From Gemmatimonadota bacterium (lineage in GTDB: Bacteria > Gemmatimonadota > Gemmatimonadetes > Longimicrobiales > Gaopeijiaceae), in contig JAUXEE010000150.1 in NCBI GenBank assembly GCA_030618065.1, forward strand, positions 1 through 5,868: 5,868 nucleotides of DNA, given 5' to 3'. The notes below the pieces were generated by a model. The model was not told where the DNA came from, did no database searches, and saw nothing but the letters and a program-made list of their open reading frames with translations. A program made the translations under genes and the position numbers. Of this stretch, positions 1 through 5,868 are shown piece after piece (the stretch's first letter is position 1; each line of letters starts with the position of its first letter).

Positions 1-1
1 C

Positions 2-247
2 ATTCTCTACCCCAGCCACGGCCCCCCGCTCACTTCGCCAACCTCGGCCCTGGAGCTTTTCCGATGTCATCGCCTGGAACGACTGGAGGAGGTTCGGGTG
101 GTCCGTCAGAAGCACCCAGAGGCCAGCCCCGGGGAGTTGGCGGCGACGATTTTCGGGAGTGAGATCCCGCCGAAGTTGGTGAAGGCTGCTACGGCCAGCG
201 TTGAAGCTGCCCTCTTCCATCTGAACCAACCGGAAGTCACGAACTGA
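2..247 (+). CDS. C-terminal fragment of MBL-fold (LACTB2/glyoxalase II-like) hydrolase
   Basis: This is an open frame running in from the left edge and ending in TGA at 245-247, with 81 codons visible. The fragment begins ILYPSHGPPL, which resembles the (P)GHGP stretch near the end of metallo-beta-lactamase-fold hydrolases, where the His supplies a metal ligand. After it comes a helical segment containing HRLERLEEV, then a small domain (EASPGELAATIFGSEIPPKL, then VKAATASVEAALFHL). This matches the C-terminal winged-helix-like region of the LACTB2 group, which usually reads 'HR..R...IL..L' followed by a short DNA-binding-like fold. The family hydrolyses thioesters, phosphoesters or nucleic acids, so the substrate cannot be told from this piece. 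The catalytic HxHxDH motif lies outside the window. It sits 34 nt upstream of glcD on the same strand, so it may be the preceding operon member. The domain call is fairly secure; the precise family is less so. Confidence 0.75.
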   Translation: MLYPSHGPPLTSPTSALELFRCHRLERLEEVRVVRQKHPEASPGELAATIFGSEIPPKLVKAATASVEAALFHLNQPEVTN

Positions 248-281
248 ACAATCCCTGGGTGAGGAGCCGGCCACCCTCTCC
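248..281 (+). other. Short gap between the hydrolase and glcD
   Basis: This 34-nt spacer holds a GTGAGGAG purine run at 259-266, which is the only ribosome-binding-like element before the first in-frame ATG at 282 (about 15 nt away, longer than usual). I see no -35/-10 pair, no hairpin with a T tract and no palindrome. Read-through from the upstream gene into glcD is therefore plausible. Confidence 0.5.
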
Positions 282-1766
282 ATGGTGGTTGCTCCGTCCG
301 AGGGCTTCATGGTATCCTCAGCGGGTGAACCTCAAATCCTCTTGCATCCCAGGTCGCGCGTGGTGAACATCCTGCCTTCTGCCGTCCTTCAGGAGCTGAT
401 TCTGGCAGTAGGATCCGAGTGGGTCATCAGCGACCCGGATCGCCTCCTGGTCTATGAGGCCGACGCTCAGACGGCCCAGAAGCTGGCCCCCCAGGCCGTG
501 GTTCTCCCCTCCGACACGGAGGAGGTGTCTCGGGTGGCTCGGGTGCTCCACCGGCACGGGGTGCCCATTGTCCCGAGAGGAGCCGGCACCGGACTCTCGG
601 GAGGAGCCCTGGCTATCGAGGGAGGAGTGGTCGTCGGCACCTCCAGAATGAATCGCATTCTGGAGGTGGACCCGGAGAACAGAAGGGCGGTGGTTCAGTG
701 CGGTGTTCTGAATACCGACCTTTCCGCAGCGGCAGCCCCCTTCGGCCTCCACTATGCTCCGGACCCCTCTTCCCAGACCGCTTGTACCATCGGTGGCAAC
801 GTGGCTGAGAACTCGGGTGGCCCCCACTGTCTGAAGTATGGGGTCACGAGTCGATACATCACCGGCCTTCGGGTGGTACTCCCCGATGGAGAGACGGTTT
901 GGTTGGGAGGTCAGGCCCGGGAGGCCCCCTCTTTCGACCTGGTAGGGCTCTTCGTGGGTTCTGAAGGATGTTTCGGATTGGCCACCGAGGTGGAGGTGGC
1001 TCTCGTCCCCGTCCCCGAGGCCACCCGGACGCTCCTGGCCATCTTCGAAACGCTGGGGGATGCAACTCGTGCAGTAACGTCCATCATATCGGTGGGCCTC
1101 CTTCCGGCGGCGCTGGAAATTGTGGACCAGAACACCATCAAGGCGGTGGAGGCCAGCATCTTCGCAGCCGGCTATCCCACCGATGCCGGGGCGGCACTGG
1201 TGGTGGAGTTCGACGGTATCGATGCGGGCTTGGAGCTGGAGGCTGAAGAGGCGGCCCGATGTTGTGAGGTGGCGGGGGCTCGGGGGGTGCGGCGGGCCGA
1301 GAGTGAGGAGGAGCGCCTGGCCCTTTGGAAGGGGAGGAAAAAAGCCTTTGGCGCCATGGGCCGGCTGGCGCCGGATCTCCTGGTCCAGGATGCCACTGTC
1401 CCCCGAAGCCGTCTGACGGAGGTTCTGGCCCGGATCTCGGAGGTCGCTGAACGCTACGACATCCAAGTTGCGAATGTCTTCCATGCCGGGGATGGAAACC
1501 TACACCCCAACATCGTCTTCGACCGGCGGGATCCGGATGAGACCCGGAGGGTGGAGGATGCCTCCAAGGAGATCATGCGAATATGCGTGGATGCCGGTGG
1601 GACCATCACCGGGGAACATGGCGTCGGAGCTGACAAGCGGAAGTACATGCCCCTGGTTTTCTCTCCCCAGGAGCTGGAGGTCCTCCGGGGGGTGAGGGGA
1701 GTTTTCGATCCCGAAGGGTTGTGTAACCCCGGGAAGGTGGTGCCTGAACTGGAGGGCGGAAGGTGA
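282..1766 (+). CDS. glcD: Glycolate oxidase (dehydrogenase) FAD subunit GlcD
   Basis: This 494-residue protein belongs to the FAD-linked D-2-hydroxyacid dehydrogenase family and is close in length to E. coli GlcD (about 499). The FAD-binding PCMH-type domain spans roughly residues 65-245, with PRGAGTGLSGGAL (98-110), PDPSSQ (160-165) and GGNVAENSGG (171-180) as flavin-contacting motifs. The C-terminal FAD-oxidase domain has the substrate region GRKKAF (351-356), HAGDGNLHP (401-409), GEHGVG (444-449) and a terminal NPGKVVPEL. The His residues H401, H408 and H446 are the conserved active-site/metal type, and all are present. It would oxidise glycolate to glyoxylate with FAD, working with GlcE and GlcF; D-lactate is a realistic alternative substrate. 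The start is uncertain: ATG 282 has a distant purine run, while ATG 309 has GAGGG (300-304) only 4 nt upstream and fits the usual N-terminus better. Its stop overlaps the glcE start by 4 nt (GTGA). Confidence 0.93.
   Translation: MVVAPSEGFMVSSAGEPQILLHPRSRVVNILPSAVLQELILAVGSEWVISDPDRLLVYEADAQTAQKLAPQAVVLPSDTEEVSRVARVLHRHGVPIVPRGAGTGLSGGALAIEGGVVVGTSRMNRILEVDPENRRAVVQCGVLNTDLSAAAAPFGLHYAPDPSSQTACTIGGNVAENSGGPHCLKYGVTSRYITGLRVVLPDGETVWLGGQAREAPSFDLVGLFVGSEGCFGLATEVEVALVPVPEATRTLLAIFETLGDATRAVTSIISVGLLPAALEIVDQNTIKAVEASIFAAGYPTDAGAALVVEFDGIDAGLELEAEEAARCCEVAGARGVRRAESEEERLALWKGRKKAFGAMGRLAPDLLVQDATVPRSRLTEVLARISEVAERYDIQVANVFHAGDGNLHPNIVFDRRDPDETRRVEDASKEIMRICVDAGGTITGEHGVGADKRKYMPLVFSPQELEVLRGVRGVFDPEGLCNPGKVVPELEGGR
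571..602 (+). repeat. 9-bp perfect inverted repeat inside glcD
   Basis: TCCCGAGAG at 571-579 is the exact reverse complement of CTCTCGGGA at 594-602, with a 14-nt loop that itself contains CCGGCACCGG. It lies in the codons of the flavin-binding motif PRGAGTGLSGG, so protein constraint plus high GC may explain it. It has no T tract, so it is not an intrinsic terminator. Confidence 0.5.
638..668 (+). repeat. 13-bp perfect inverted repeat (hairpin) inside glcD
   Basis: CACCTCCAGAATG at 638-650 is the exact reverse complement of CATTCTGGAGGTG at 656-668, separated by the 5-nt loop AATCG. The stem would be very stable in RNA. It encodes the TSRMNRILEV stretch of GlcD. No T-run follows, so it is not a standard terminator. 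The right arm contains GGAGGTG, a strong anti-Shine-Dalgarno match, but no suitably placed start codon follows it. Confidence 0.75.
1751..1765 (+). promoter_or_regulatory. glcE ribosome binding site and GTG start within glcD's end
   Basis: GGAGGGCGGAAG runs directly up to the GTG at 1763, with GGAGGG spaced 6 nt from it. The start codon overlaps glcD's TGA as GTGA. This decides GTG 1763 over the downstream ATG 1796, which has no comparable purine run close by. Confidence 0.7.
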
Positions 1767-3118
1767 GGCATCAGATTCGATCGCTTCTGGGAACCATGGT
1801 GGCCCCTGAGGCGCTGGTGCCCGATGGGGAGTTGGAGTGTTGGCGAACCGGCCAGGGGCAGCAGGGTCTACCGGCGGCGGTGCTGGCGCCCTCCACCGAA
1901 GAGGAGTTGGCTCGGGTTCTGGCCCGGGCCAGCGAAGAGGGGTGGCGGGTCCTGCCGGCGGGGCTGGGGAGATGGTTGGAGGGAGGGGGCCCCTCGGACG
2001 TGAGCGTGGTGGTGAGCACCAGGAGAATGCAGGAGGTTCACGAATACGAACCGGCCAATCTCACCTTCACCGCCGGAGCGGGGCTCTCTTTTTCCGGGCT
2101 TCGGAAGACCACCGAACCCCACGGTCAGTGGCTTCCTCTGGATCCCCCCGGGGGCCTGGTGGGCTCCCTGGGGGCTGCCGTCGCCCTGGGAATCGGAGGG
2201 CCGTTGAGGCACCTGTACGGGACACCCAGGGATCACGTTTTGGGCCTTACTCTGGTCGCTGGGGATGGGAGGATCCTCCGGTGGGGCGGCAGGGTCGTGA
2301 AGAATGTGGCCGGCTTCGACGTGACCCGGTTGAGCGTCGGGAGCTGGGGCTCCCTGGGCGTGGTGACCTCCATCTCGGCCCGTCTCTTCCCCATTCCCGA
2401 AGCCGAGGTGACGCTGATCATCCAGGGAGGGAAGGTGTCGGTCCTTCTGCCTCTGGCCCGGGCCATGGCCCTCTCTTCCCTACCCCTGGCGGCCGTGGAG
2501 CTGTTGGATCCCCTGGAACTGAAAGGGTCGGGGCTAGCGGAAGTCGGGGCAGAACCGGCCGGCCCCGGGCTGGTCCTTCGGCTGCTGGGGTCCCATGCGC
2601 AGGTGGAAGAGATGGAAGCCCGGGTTCGGTCCGATCTCTCCCATGAAGTGGGGAGTCTCCAAAGGCTGGAAGGGGAAACGAGTCGGGCCTTTCATGAGAC
2701 TCTGAACGGCTGGGAGGAGGGCGCGGACCTCGTTGCCCGGTTGTGCCTCCTTCCCTCAGAGCTGGGAACTCTCCTGGACGAAGCCGAGGAAGTGAGAGAT
2801 CTGGTGTCGAAGGCATCTTCGCCTCCGGGCGCCGGGATGCGCCTCTCGGCCCATGTGGGGGCCGGGGTCCTCCGGGTGGCGGTGCCGAAGCTGCCGGAAG
2901 GGGACGGTGGCTTGGACCCGTGGGTCTCGAGCCTACGGAGCCTCCGGGCGCGGTTGGAGGAGAGGGGCGGGAGTCTGACCTTGAGCTCCGGGCCGAGCGC
3001 CCTGTTGAGGGAGGTAGGGGCCTGGGGTGCCGCGGGTGAGGAGAAGGCGCTCATGGCGGGGTTGAAAGCCGAGTTCGATCCGCAGGGAATCCTGGCGCCG
3101 GGGCGACTCGGCCTATGA
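1763..3118 (+). CDS. glcE: Glycolate oxidase FAD-binding subunit GlcE
   Basis: This 451-residue protein is the second flavin-domain subunit of the glycolate dehydrogenase complex. The PCMH-type FAD domain runs from about residue 35 to 212: AAVLAPSTEEELARVL opens it, GGLVGSLGAAVALGIGGPLRH (from 130) is the central glycine-rich part, and GTPRDHVLGL, GRVVKNVAGFDVTRL (176-190) and VGSWGSLGVVTSISARLFP (192-210) match E. coli GlcE's 'MKNVAGYDLSRLMVGSYGCLGV' region. The C-terminus EFDPQGILAPGRLGL is the family's standard ending. GlcE lacks the HAGDGN-type active-site block of GlcD and is needed for complex function. The start is GTG: GGAGGG at 1751-1756 sits 6 nt ahead, and the GTGA overlap with glcD's stop fits translational coupling; ATG 1796 is a weaker alternative. 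It is about 100 residues longer than E. coli GlcE, partly at the N-terminus and mostly in the divergent region after residue 215. Confidence 0.9.
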   Translation: MRHQIRSLLGTMVAPEALVPDGELECWRTGQGQQGLPAAVLAPSTEEELARVLARASEEGWRVLPAGLGRWLEGGGPSDVSVVVSTRRMQEVHEYEPANLTFTAGAGLSFSGLRKTTEPHGQWLPLDPPGGLVGSLGAAVALGIGGPLRHLYGTPRDHVLGLTLVAGDGRILRWGGRVVKNVAGFDVTRLSVGSWGSLGVVTSISARLFPIPEAEVTLIIQGGKVSVLLPLARAMALSSLPLAAVELLDPLELKGSGLAEVGAEPAGPGLVLRLLGSHAQVEEMEARVRSDLSHEVGSLQRLEGETSRAFHETLNGWEEGADLVARLCLLPSELGTLLDEAEEVRDLVSKASSPPGAGMRLSAHVGAGVLRVAVPKLPEGDGGLDPWVSSLRSLRARLEERGGSLTLSSGPSALLREVGAWGAAGEEKALMAGLKAEFDPQGILAPGRLGL

Positions 3119-4692
3119 TGACGGGGCCGCCGCCGGGGTCGCAGGGATTTCGGTCCTTCCCGGAAACGGACCCGGAGGTCATCCGTGTGCTCAGGCCATC
3201 CGACGGCTCTCTTGTGGGAGAGCTGGCGGTAACCCCGGCGCATGAGATTCCCCGCCGGGTGGCCCGGACCCGGTCCGTTCAGGTGGGATGGGCATCCCTT
3301 CCGGCCAAAGATCGGGAGCGGCGCCTACGGGGCCTTCTGAATGCCATCGGCGATCGAACCCAGGAGATCGAGGAAACCATCGTCGCGGAGACAGGGAAGC
3401 CTCGGGTCGAAGCCACCATCGAAATCATGACGGTGGTGGAGCACCTCCGGTACCATCTGAAAAACGCCTCGGTCCTTTTCCGGCCCCGGAAGGCTTCCAC
3501 CGGGTGGATGGTCTGGAAACGGGCCTTCATCCAGCGGGAGCCCCTGGGTGTAGTGGGCGTCATCTCTCCGTGGAATTACCCCTTCATCCTCTCCATGAAT
3601 CCCACCATGACCGGCCTCTTCGGTGGGAATGGGGTGGTGCTCAAACCGTCGGAACTCACCCCCTACTCGGGACTGCTGGTGGAGGATTTGGCTCGGGACG
3701 CGGGCCTGCCGGAGGGATTGGTTCAGGTGATCATCGGGGGTGGGGTCGCCGGCGAAGCTTTGGTCCGGTCCGGCGTGGATAAGGTCTTTTTCACCGGTGG
3801 CGCGCACACGGCGCGATCTGTCCTGGCAGCGGCGGCGGCTTCCCTGACGCCGGTGGTCCTGGAGCTGGGCGGAAAGGACCCGGCCATCGTGCTGGAGGAT
3901 GCGGATCTGAAGCGCGCTGCCCGGGGGATCGTATGGGGAGCCTTCTTGAACGCCGGACAGACCTGTATTTCCCTGGAGCGGGTTTATGTGGTGGAGGAGG
4001 TCTACGATGCTTTCCTCCGGGAGGTCCTGGCCCAGGTGCGGAAGCTGAAAACCGGGTCTACACCCGGAGCGGAGATCGGGCCCATGACCACGCAGGCTCA
4101 ACTCGAGTGGGTGGAGGAACAGCTGGCGGGAGCTGTGGAAGATGGCGCGACGCTGGTCACCGGGGGGAGTCGCACCGACCCGGCCTCCAACGTTCTTGAG
4201 CCCACGGTCCTGGCCGAGTTGGACCTTGACTCCAGCATCCTCCGGGAAGAGACCTTCGGCCCCGTTCTGCCGGTGGTGCGGGTGAAGGACGGAGAAGATG
4301 CGGTGCAAAAGGCCAACGAAGTGCCTTTTGGGCTCTCGGCAAGCGTTTGGACACGAAACCGATCTCGAGGAATCTCCCTGGCACAGCGCCTTCGGGCCGG
4401 CTCCGTATGTGTGAACGATGCCCTGGTCCATTTCGGAGTCCCGAGCCTTCCCTTCGGAGGAGTGGGGGAAAGCGGTTATGGACGTAGTAACGGGGTGGAG
4501 GGTTTGAGGGAGATGACCCGGACCCGAAGCATTCTGGTGGATCGCCTGGGCCTGGAACGGGAGCCCTGGTGGTTTCCCTATTCCCGTGCCACCGAGAGGA
4601 TCCTGAAGGGAACCCTCCTCTTTCGCTTGAAAGGAGGGTTCATGGGCCTTCTGGCCGGTGCGACCCACATGCTGTGGGGGAAGAGGAGATGA
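3115..4692 (+). CDS. NAD-type aldehyde dehydrogenase embedded in the glc operon
   Basis: This 525-residue protein of the ALDH superfamily oxidises an aldehyde to a carboxylic acid with NAD(P)+. All catalytic elements are present: SPWNYP with oxyanion Asn154, VLKPSE with Lys177, Glu180 at the position that usually holds the NAD ribose (favouring NAD over NADP), FTGG (227-230), ELGGK with general base Glu250, GQTC with nucleophile Cys284, and EETFGP (Glu379, Phe381). It resembles succinate-semialdehyde/long-chain ALDH relatives, but the substrate is not readable from sequence. The usual ALDH ending is followed by an extra tail from about residue 481 (PWWFPYS, then a basic/hydrophobic stretch to the C-terminus), so it is longer than the roughly 480-residue norm. 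The start is the ATGA overlap with glcE at 3115 (ATG 3118 is equally possible) and there is no good ribosome binding site, which suggests coupling. Placed between glcE and glcF, it may supply glycolate from glycolaldehyde; that is inference. Confidence 0.92.
   Translation: MMTGPPPGSQGFRSFPETDPEVIRVLRPSDGSLVGELAVTPAHEIPRRVARTRSVQVGWASLPAKDRERRLRGLLNAIGDRTQEIEETIVAETGKPRVEATIEIMTVVEHLRYHLKNASVLFRPRKASTGWMVWKRAFIQREPLGVVGVISPWNYPFILSMNPTMTGLFGGNGVVLKPSELTPYSGLLVEDLARDAGLPEGLVQVIIGGGVAGEALVRSGVDKVFFTGGAHTARSVLAAAAASLTPVVLELGGKDPAIVLEDADLKRAARGIVWGAFLNAGQTCISLERVYVVEEVYDAFLREVLAQVRKLKTGSTPGAEIGPMTTQAQLEWVEEQLAGAVEDGATLVTGGSRTDPASNVLEPTVLAELDLDSSILREETFGPVLPVVRVKDGEDAVQKANEVPFGLSASVWTRNRSRGISLAQRLRAGSVCVNDALVHFGVPSLPFGGVGESGYGRSNGVEGLREMTRTRSILVDRLGLEREPWWFPYSRATERILKGTLLFRLKGGFMGLLAGATHMLWGKRR
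4610..4641 (+). repeat. 10-bp inverted repeat hiding a Shine-Dalgarno-like run in the ALDH gene
   Basis: GAACCCTCCT at 4610-4619 is the exact reverse complement of AGGAGGGTTC at 4632-4641, with a 12-nt loop. The right arm forms AAGGAGGG followed by an in-frame ATG at 4642 (Met510 of the ALDH), so the stem would mask an internal ribosome-binding-like site. It lies 47 nt before the glcF start. No T tract follows, so it is not a normal terminator. Confidence 0.5.
4676..4691 (+). promoter_or_regulatory. glcF ribosome binding site and overlapping start
   Basis: The purine run GGGGGAAGAGGAG leads directly into ATG 4689, which overlaps the ALDH stop as ATGA. GGGGG is 8 nt from the ATG, whereas the better GAGGAG match abuts it, so initiation probably relies partly on coupling with the upstream gene. 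Confidence 0.55.
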
Positions 4693-5868
4693 CGCACCTT
4701 CTTCGGGAGCTCGAGAAGCAGGAAGAGAAACTCTTCAACTGCGTGCGCTGCGGCTTCTGTCTTCCCGCCTGCCCCACCTATACCCGATCAGGAGACGAGG
4801 CGGAGTCCCCCAGGGGCCGGTTGCACTTCATGAGGGCGGTAGTGGAGGGGAGAATCGAGCCAGGGTCTCCCACTCTCAACCACCATCTGGACCGGTGTCT
4901 GGGGTGCAGGGCGTGTGAATCCGTATGCCCCTCGGGAGTGGAATTCGGCCACCTCCTGGAGGGGGCCCGGGAAGTCATGGCAGGGGCGGTCCCTCCGAAG
5001 CTTCAGTCCAGGCTCCTCCCGAGAGTCATGGCGAGTCCGACGTTCCTGCCCCCCCTCATGTTCCTGGCCCGGATCCTGAGGGCCACGGGCCTCCCCGGTG
5101 TGGCGGCCCGGAGGCTCCCTGGGAGGGGACTCCTGGGGCAAGCTCGATTGGGGATGAGCATGATCGCCGCCACGGCACCACCAGAGGCTTTGAATGGGGG
5201 GCGGGGCAGGGGGTCCGCCGGACCCCTGGCTGTCGGCGGTCCGCAGGGAAGCCAAAGATCCAAGCTTTTGGGCGGCAACGCCCGGACGGGGATGCTTACC
5301 GGGTGCGTTCAGGATGGCCTCCTGGGGCGAGTGAACAGGGCCACTGCAAGGGTGTTGGAGGTCAACGGCTTCCAGGTAGTGGAGGTTTCCGGACAGGGGT
5401 GCTGTGGAGCGATCCACTCCCACACCGGGGATCTGGAGGGAGCCCGGGAGTTGGCGCGACAGAACATTCGAGCTTTCGAAGCCATGGAACTCGACTTCAT
5501 CGCGGTGAACGCGGCGGGATGTGGCGCCGCGATGAAGGAGTATTCCCATCTCCTGGCCGAGGACCCCGGTTTCAGGGAGCGGGCCCAGGCGGTGGCCTCC
5601 CGGGTCCGGGACGTTTCGGAACTCCTGGGGAGAGCCGGCCTCCTCCAGGGTGGGGCCCTTCCGCTGAAAGTGACCTACGATGCCCCCTGCCACCTTCTCC
5701 ATGCCCAAAGGGTCGCGGAGGAGCCCCTGATCCTGCTGAATTCCGTGCCGGGGTTGGAGTTGGTCCCCCTGAAGGGGCATGACGAGTGTTGTGGGGGGGC
5801 TGGGATCTACGGAATCACCCACCCGGAGGTGGGTGGGCGGATTAGCGAGGACAAGGTCCAGGCGATTC
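4689..5868 (+). CDS. glcF: Glycolate oxidase iron-sulfur subunit GlcF (3' end beyond window)
   Basis: The frame is open from ATG 4689 to the right edge (393 codons plus one base, no stop). Two ferredoxin-type 4Cys motifs lie near the N-terminus: CVRCGFCLPACP (Cys18, 21, 24, 28) and CLGCRACESVCP (Cys70, 73, 76, 80), each expected to bind a [4Fe-4S] cluster. Two CCG domains follow: GCVQDG (Cys206), GCCGA (Cys238/239) and AAGCGA (Cys278), then APCHLLHAQ (Cys334) and ECCGGAG (Cys367/368) with THPEVGGRISEDK after it. The order and spacing match E. coli GlcF (about 407 residues), so perhaps 35-50 residues including the last CCG cysteine motif are missing on the right. It would carry electrons from the GlcD/GlcE flavins to the quinone pool at the membrane. 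LutA-like lactate-utilisation proteins share the CCG domains, but the N-terminal cluster pair and GlcDE neighbours favour GlcF. A Gly/Ser/Arg-rich linker (about residues 164-200) separates the two halves. Confidence 0.93.
   Translation, partial: MTHLLRELEKQEEKLFNCVRCGFCLPACPTYTRSGDEAESPRGRLHFMRAVVEGRIEPGSPTLNHHLDRCLGCRACESVCPSGVEFGHLLEGAREVMAGAVPPKLQSRLLPRVMASPTFLPPLMFLARILRATGLPGVAARRLPGRGLLGQARLGMSMIAATAPPEALNGGRGRGSAGPLAVGGPQGSQRSKLLGGNARTGMLTGCVQDGLLGRVNRATARVLEVNGFQVVEVSGQGCCGAIHSHTGDLEGARELARQNIRAFEAMELDFIAVNAAGCGAAMKEYSHLLAEDPGFRERAQAVASRVRDVSELLGRAGLLQGGALPLKVTYDAPCHLLHAQRVAEEPLILLNSVPGLELVPLKGHDECCGGAGIYGITHPEVGGRISEDKVQAI

Noticed and set aside
638..668. Intrinsic terminator at the 13-bp hairpin
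   Set aside because: The stem is followed by GACCCGGAG rather than a T tract, and it sits in the middle of an intact gene.
318..1484. Long minus-strand open frame opposite glcD (388 codons)
   Set aside because: It is a shadow of glcD; the composition is biased and no domain is recognisable.
2144..2154. CCCCCCGGGGG palindrome in glcE
   Set aside because: It is short, has no loop for a hairpin, and is explained by Pro-Pro-Gly-Gly codons in GC-rich sequence.
3325..4668. Long minus-strand open frame opposite the ALDH gene (447 codons)
   Set aside because: It mirrors a clear ALDH with all catalytic motifs. Its translation is rich in Pro, Gly, His, Arg and Gln with no recognisable domain, as expected for an antisense shadow in high-GC DNA.
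4925..5782. Plus-strand 285-codon open frame in a different frame from glcF
   Set aside because: The glcF frame stays open throughout and carries the CCG motifs. This frame yields a Gly/Pro/Arg-rich product without any motif.
4788..5822. Long minus-strand open frame opposite glcF (344 codons)
   Set aside because: The plus-strand frame encodes a motif-complete GlcF. The antisense product is low-complexity and shows no family signature.
1..5868. Mobile elements, CRISPR arrays, tRNA/rRNA or defence genes
   Set aside because: No transposase or integrase motifs, no spaced direct repeats and no tRNA-like cloverleaf were seen; almost every base belongs to metabolic genes.

Overview
The window carries an all-forward, tightly packed gene run from a high-GC bacterium. 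It reads: end of a metallo-beta-lactamase-fold hydrolase (partial), glcD, glcE, an aldehyde dehydrogenase (ALDH), and glcF (cut by the window's right edge). Shine-Dalgarno-like purine runs, GTGA/ATGA gene overlaps and the quinone-linked GlcDEF family all point to a bacterium. The strong G/C bias at third codon positions and the divergent sequences would fit a high-GC environmental lineage such as Gemmatimonadota or Acidobacteriota, but this is only an impression and no marker gene is present to settle it.

Layout: positions 2-247 are the last 81 codons of an MBL-fold hydrolase. A 34-nt gap (248-281) without visible promoter or terminator follows. glcD (282-1766) and glcE (1763-3118) encode the two FAD-domain subunits of a glycolate (or related D-2-hydroxyacid) dehydrogenase. 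The ALDH gene (3115-4692) sits between glcE and glcF. glcF (4689 to the edge) encodes the iron-sulfur subunit, with two 4Cys cluster motifs and two CCG domains. Each of the three junctions from glcD to glcF is a 4-nt start/stop overlap, so these genes are almost certainly co-transcribed and translationally coupled.

How they may work together: GlcDEF homologues oxidise glycolate (or D-lactate) to the 2-oxoacid and pass electrons through FAD and Fe-S clusters, probably to the quinone pool. An NAD-type ALDH embedded inside the complex's operon suggests that an aldehyde is oxidised to the hydroxyacid substrate, for example glycolaldehyde to glycolate to glyoxylate. That coupling is inference. The ALDH also has an unusual basic/hydrophobic C-terminal tail that could place it at the membrane near the dehydrogenase. 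The rest of the window looks like ordinary metabolic DNA. The other points of interest are three perfect inverted repeats lying inside coding sequence, two in glcD and one near the end of the ALDH gene. No mobile element, CRISPR array, RNA gene or defence system was seen.
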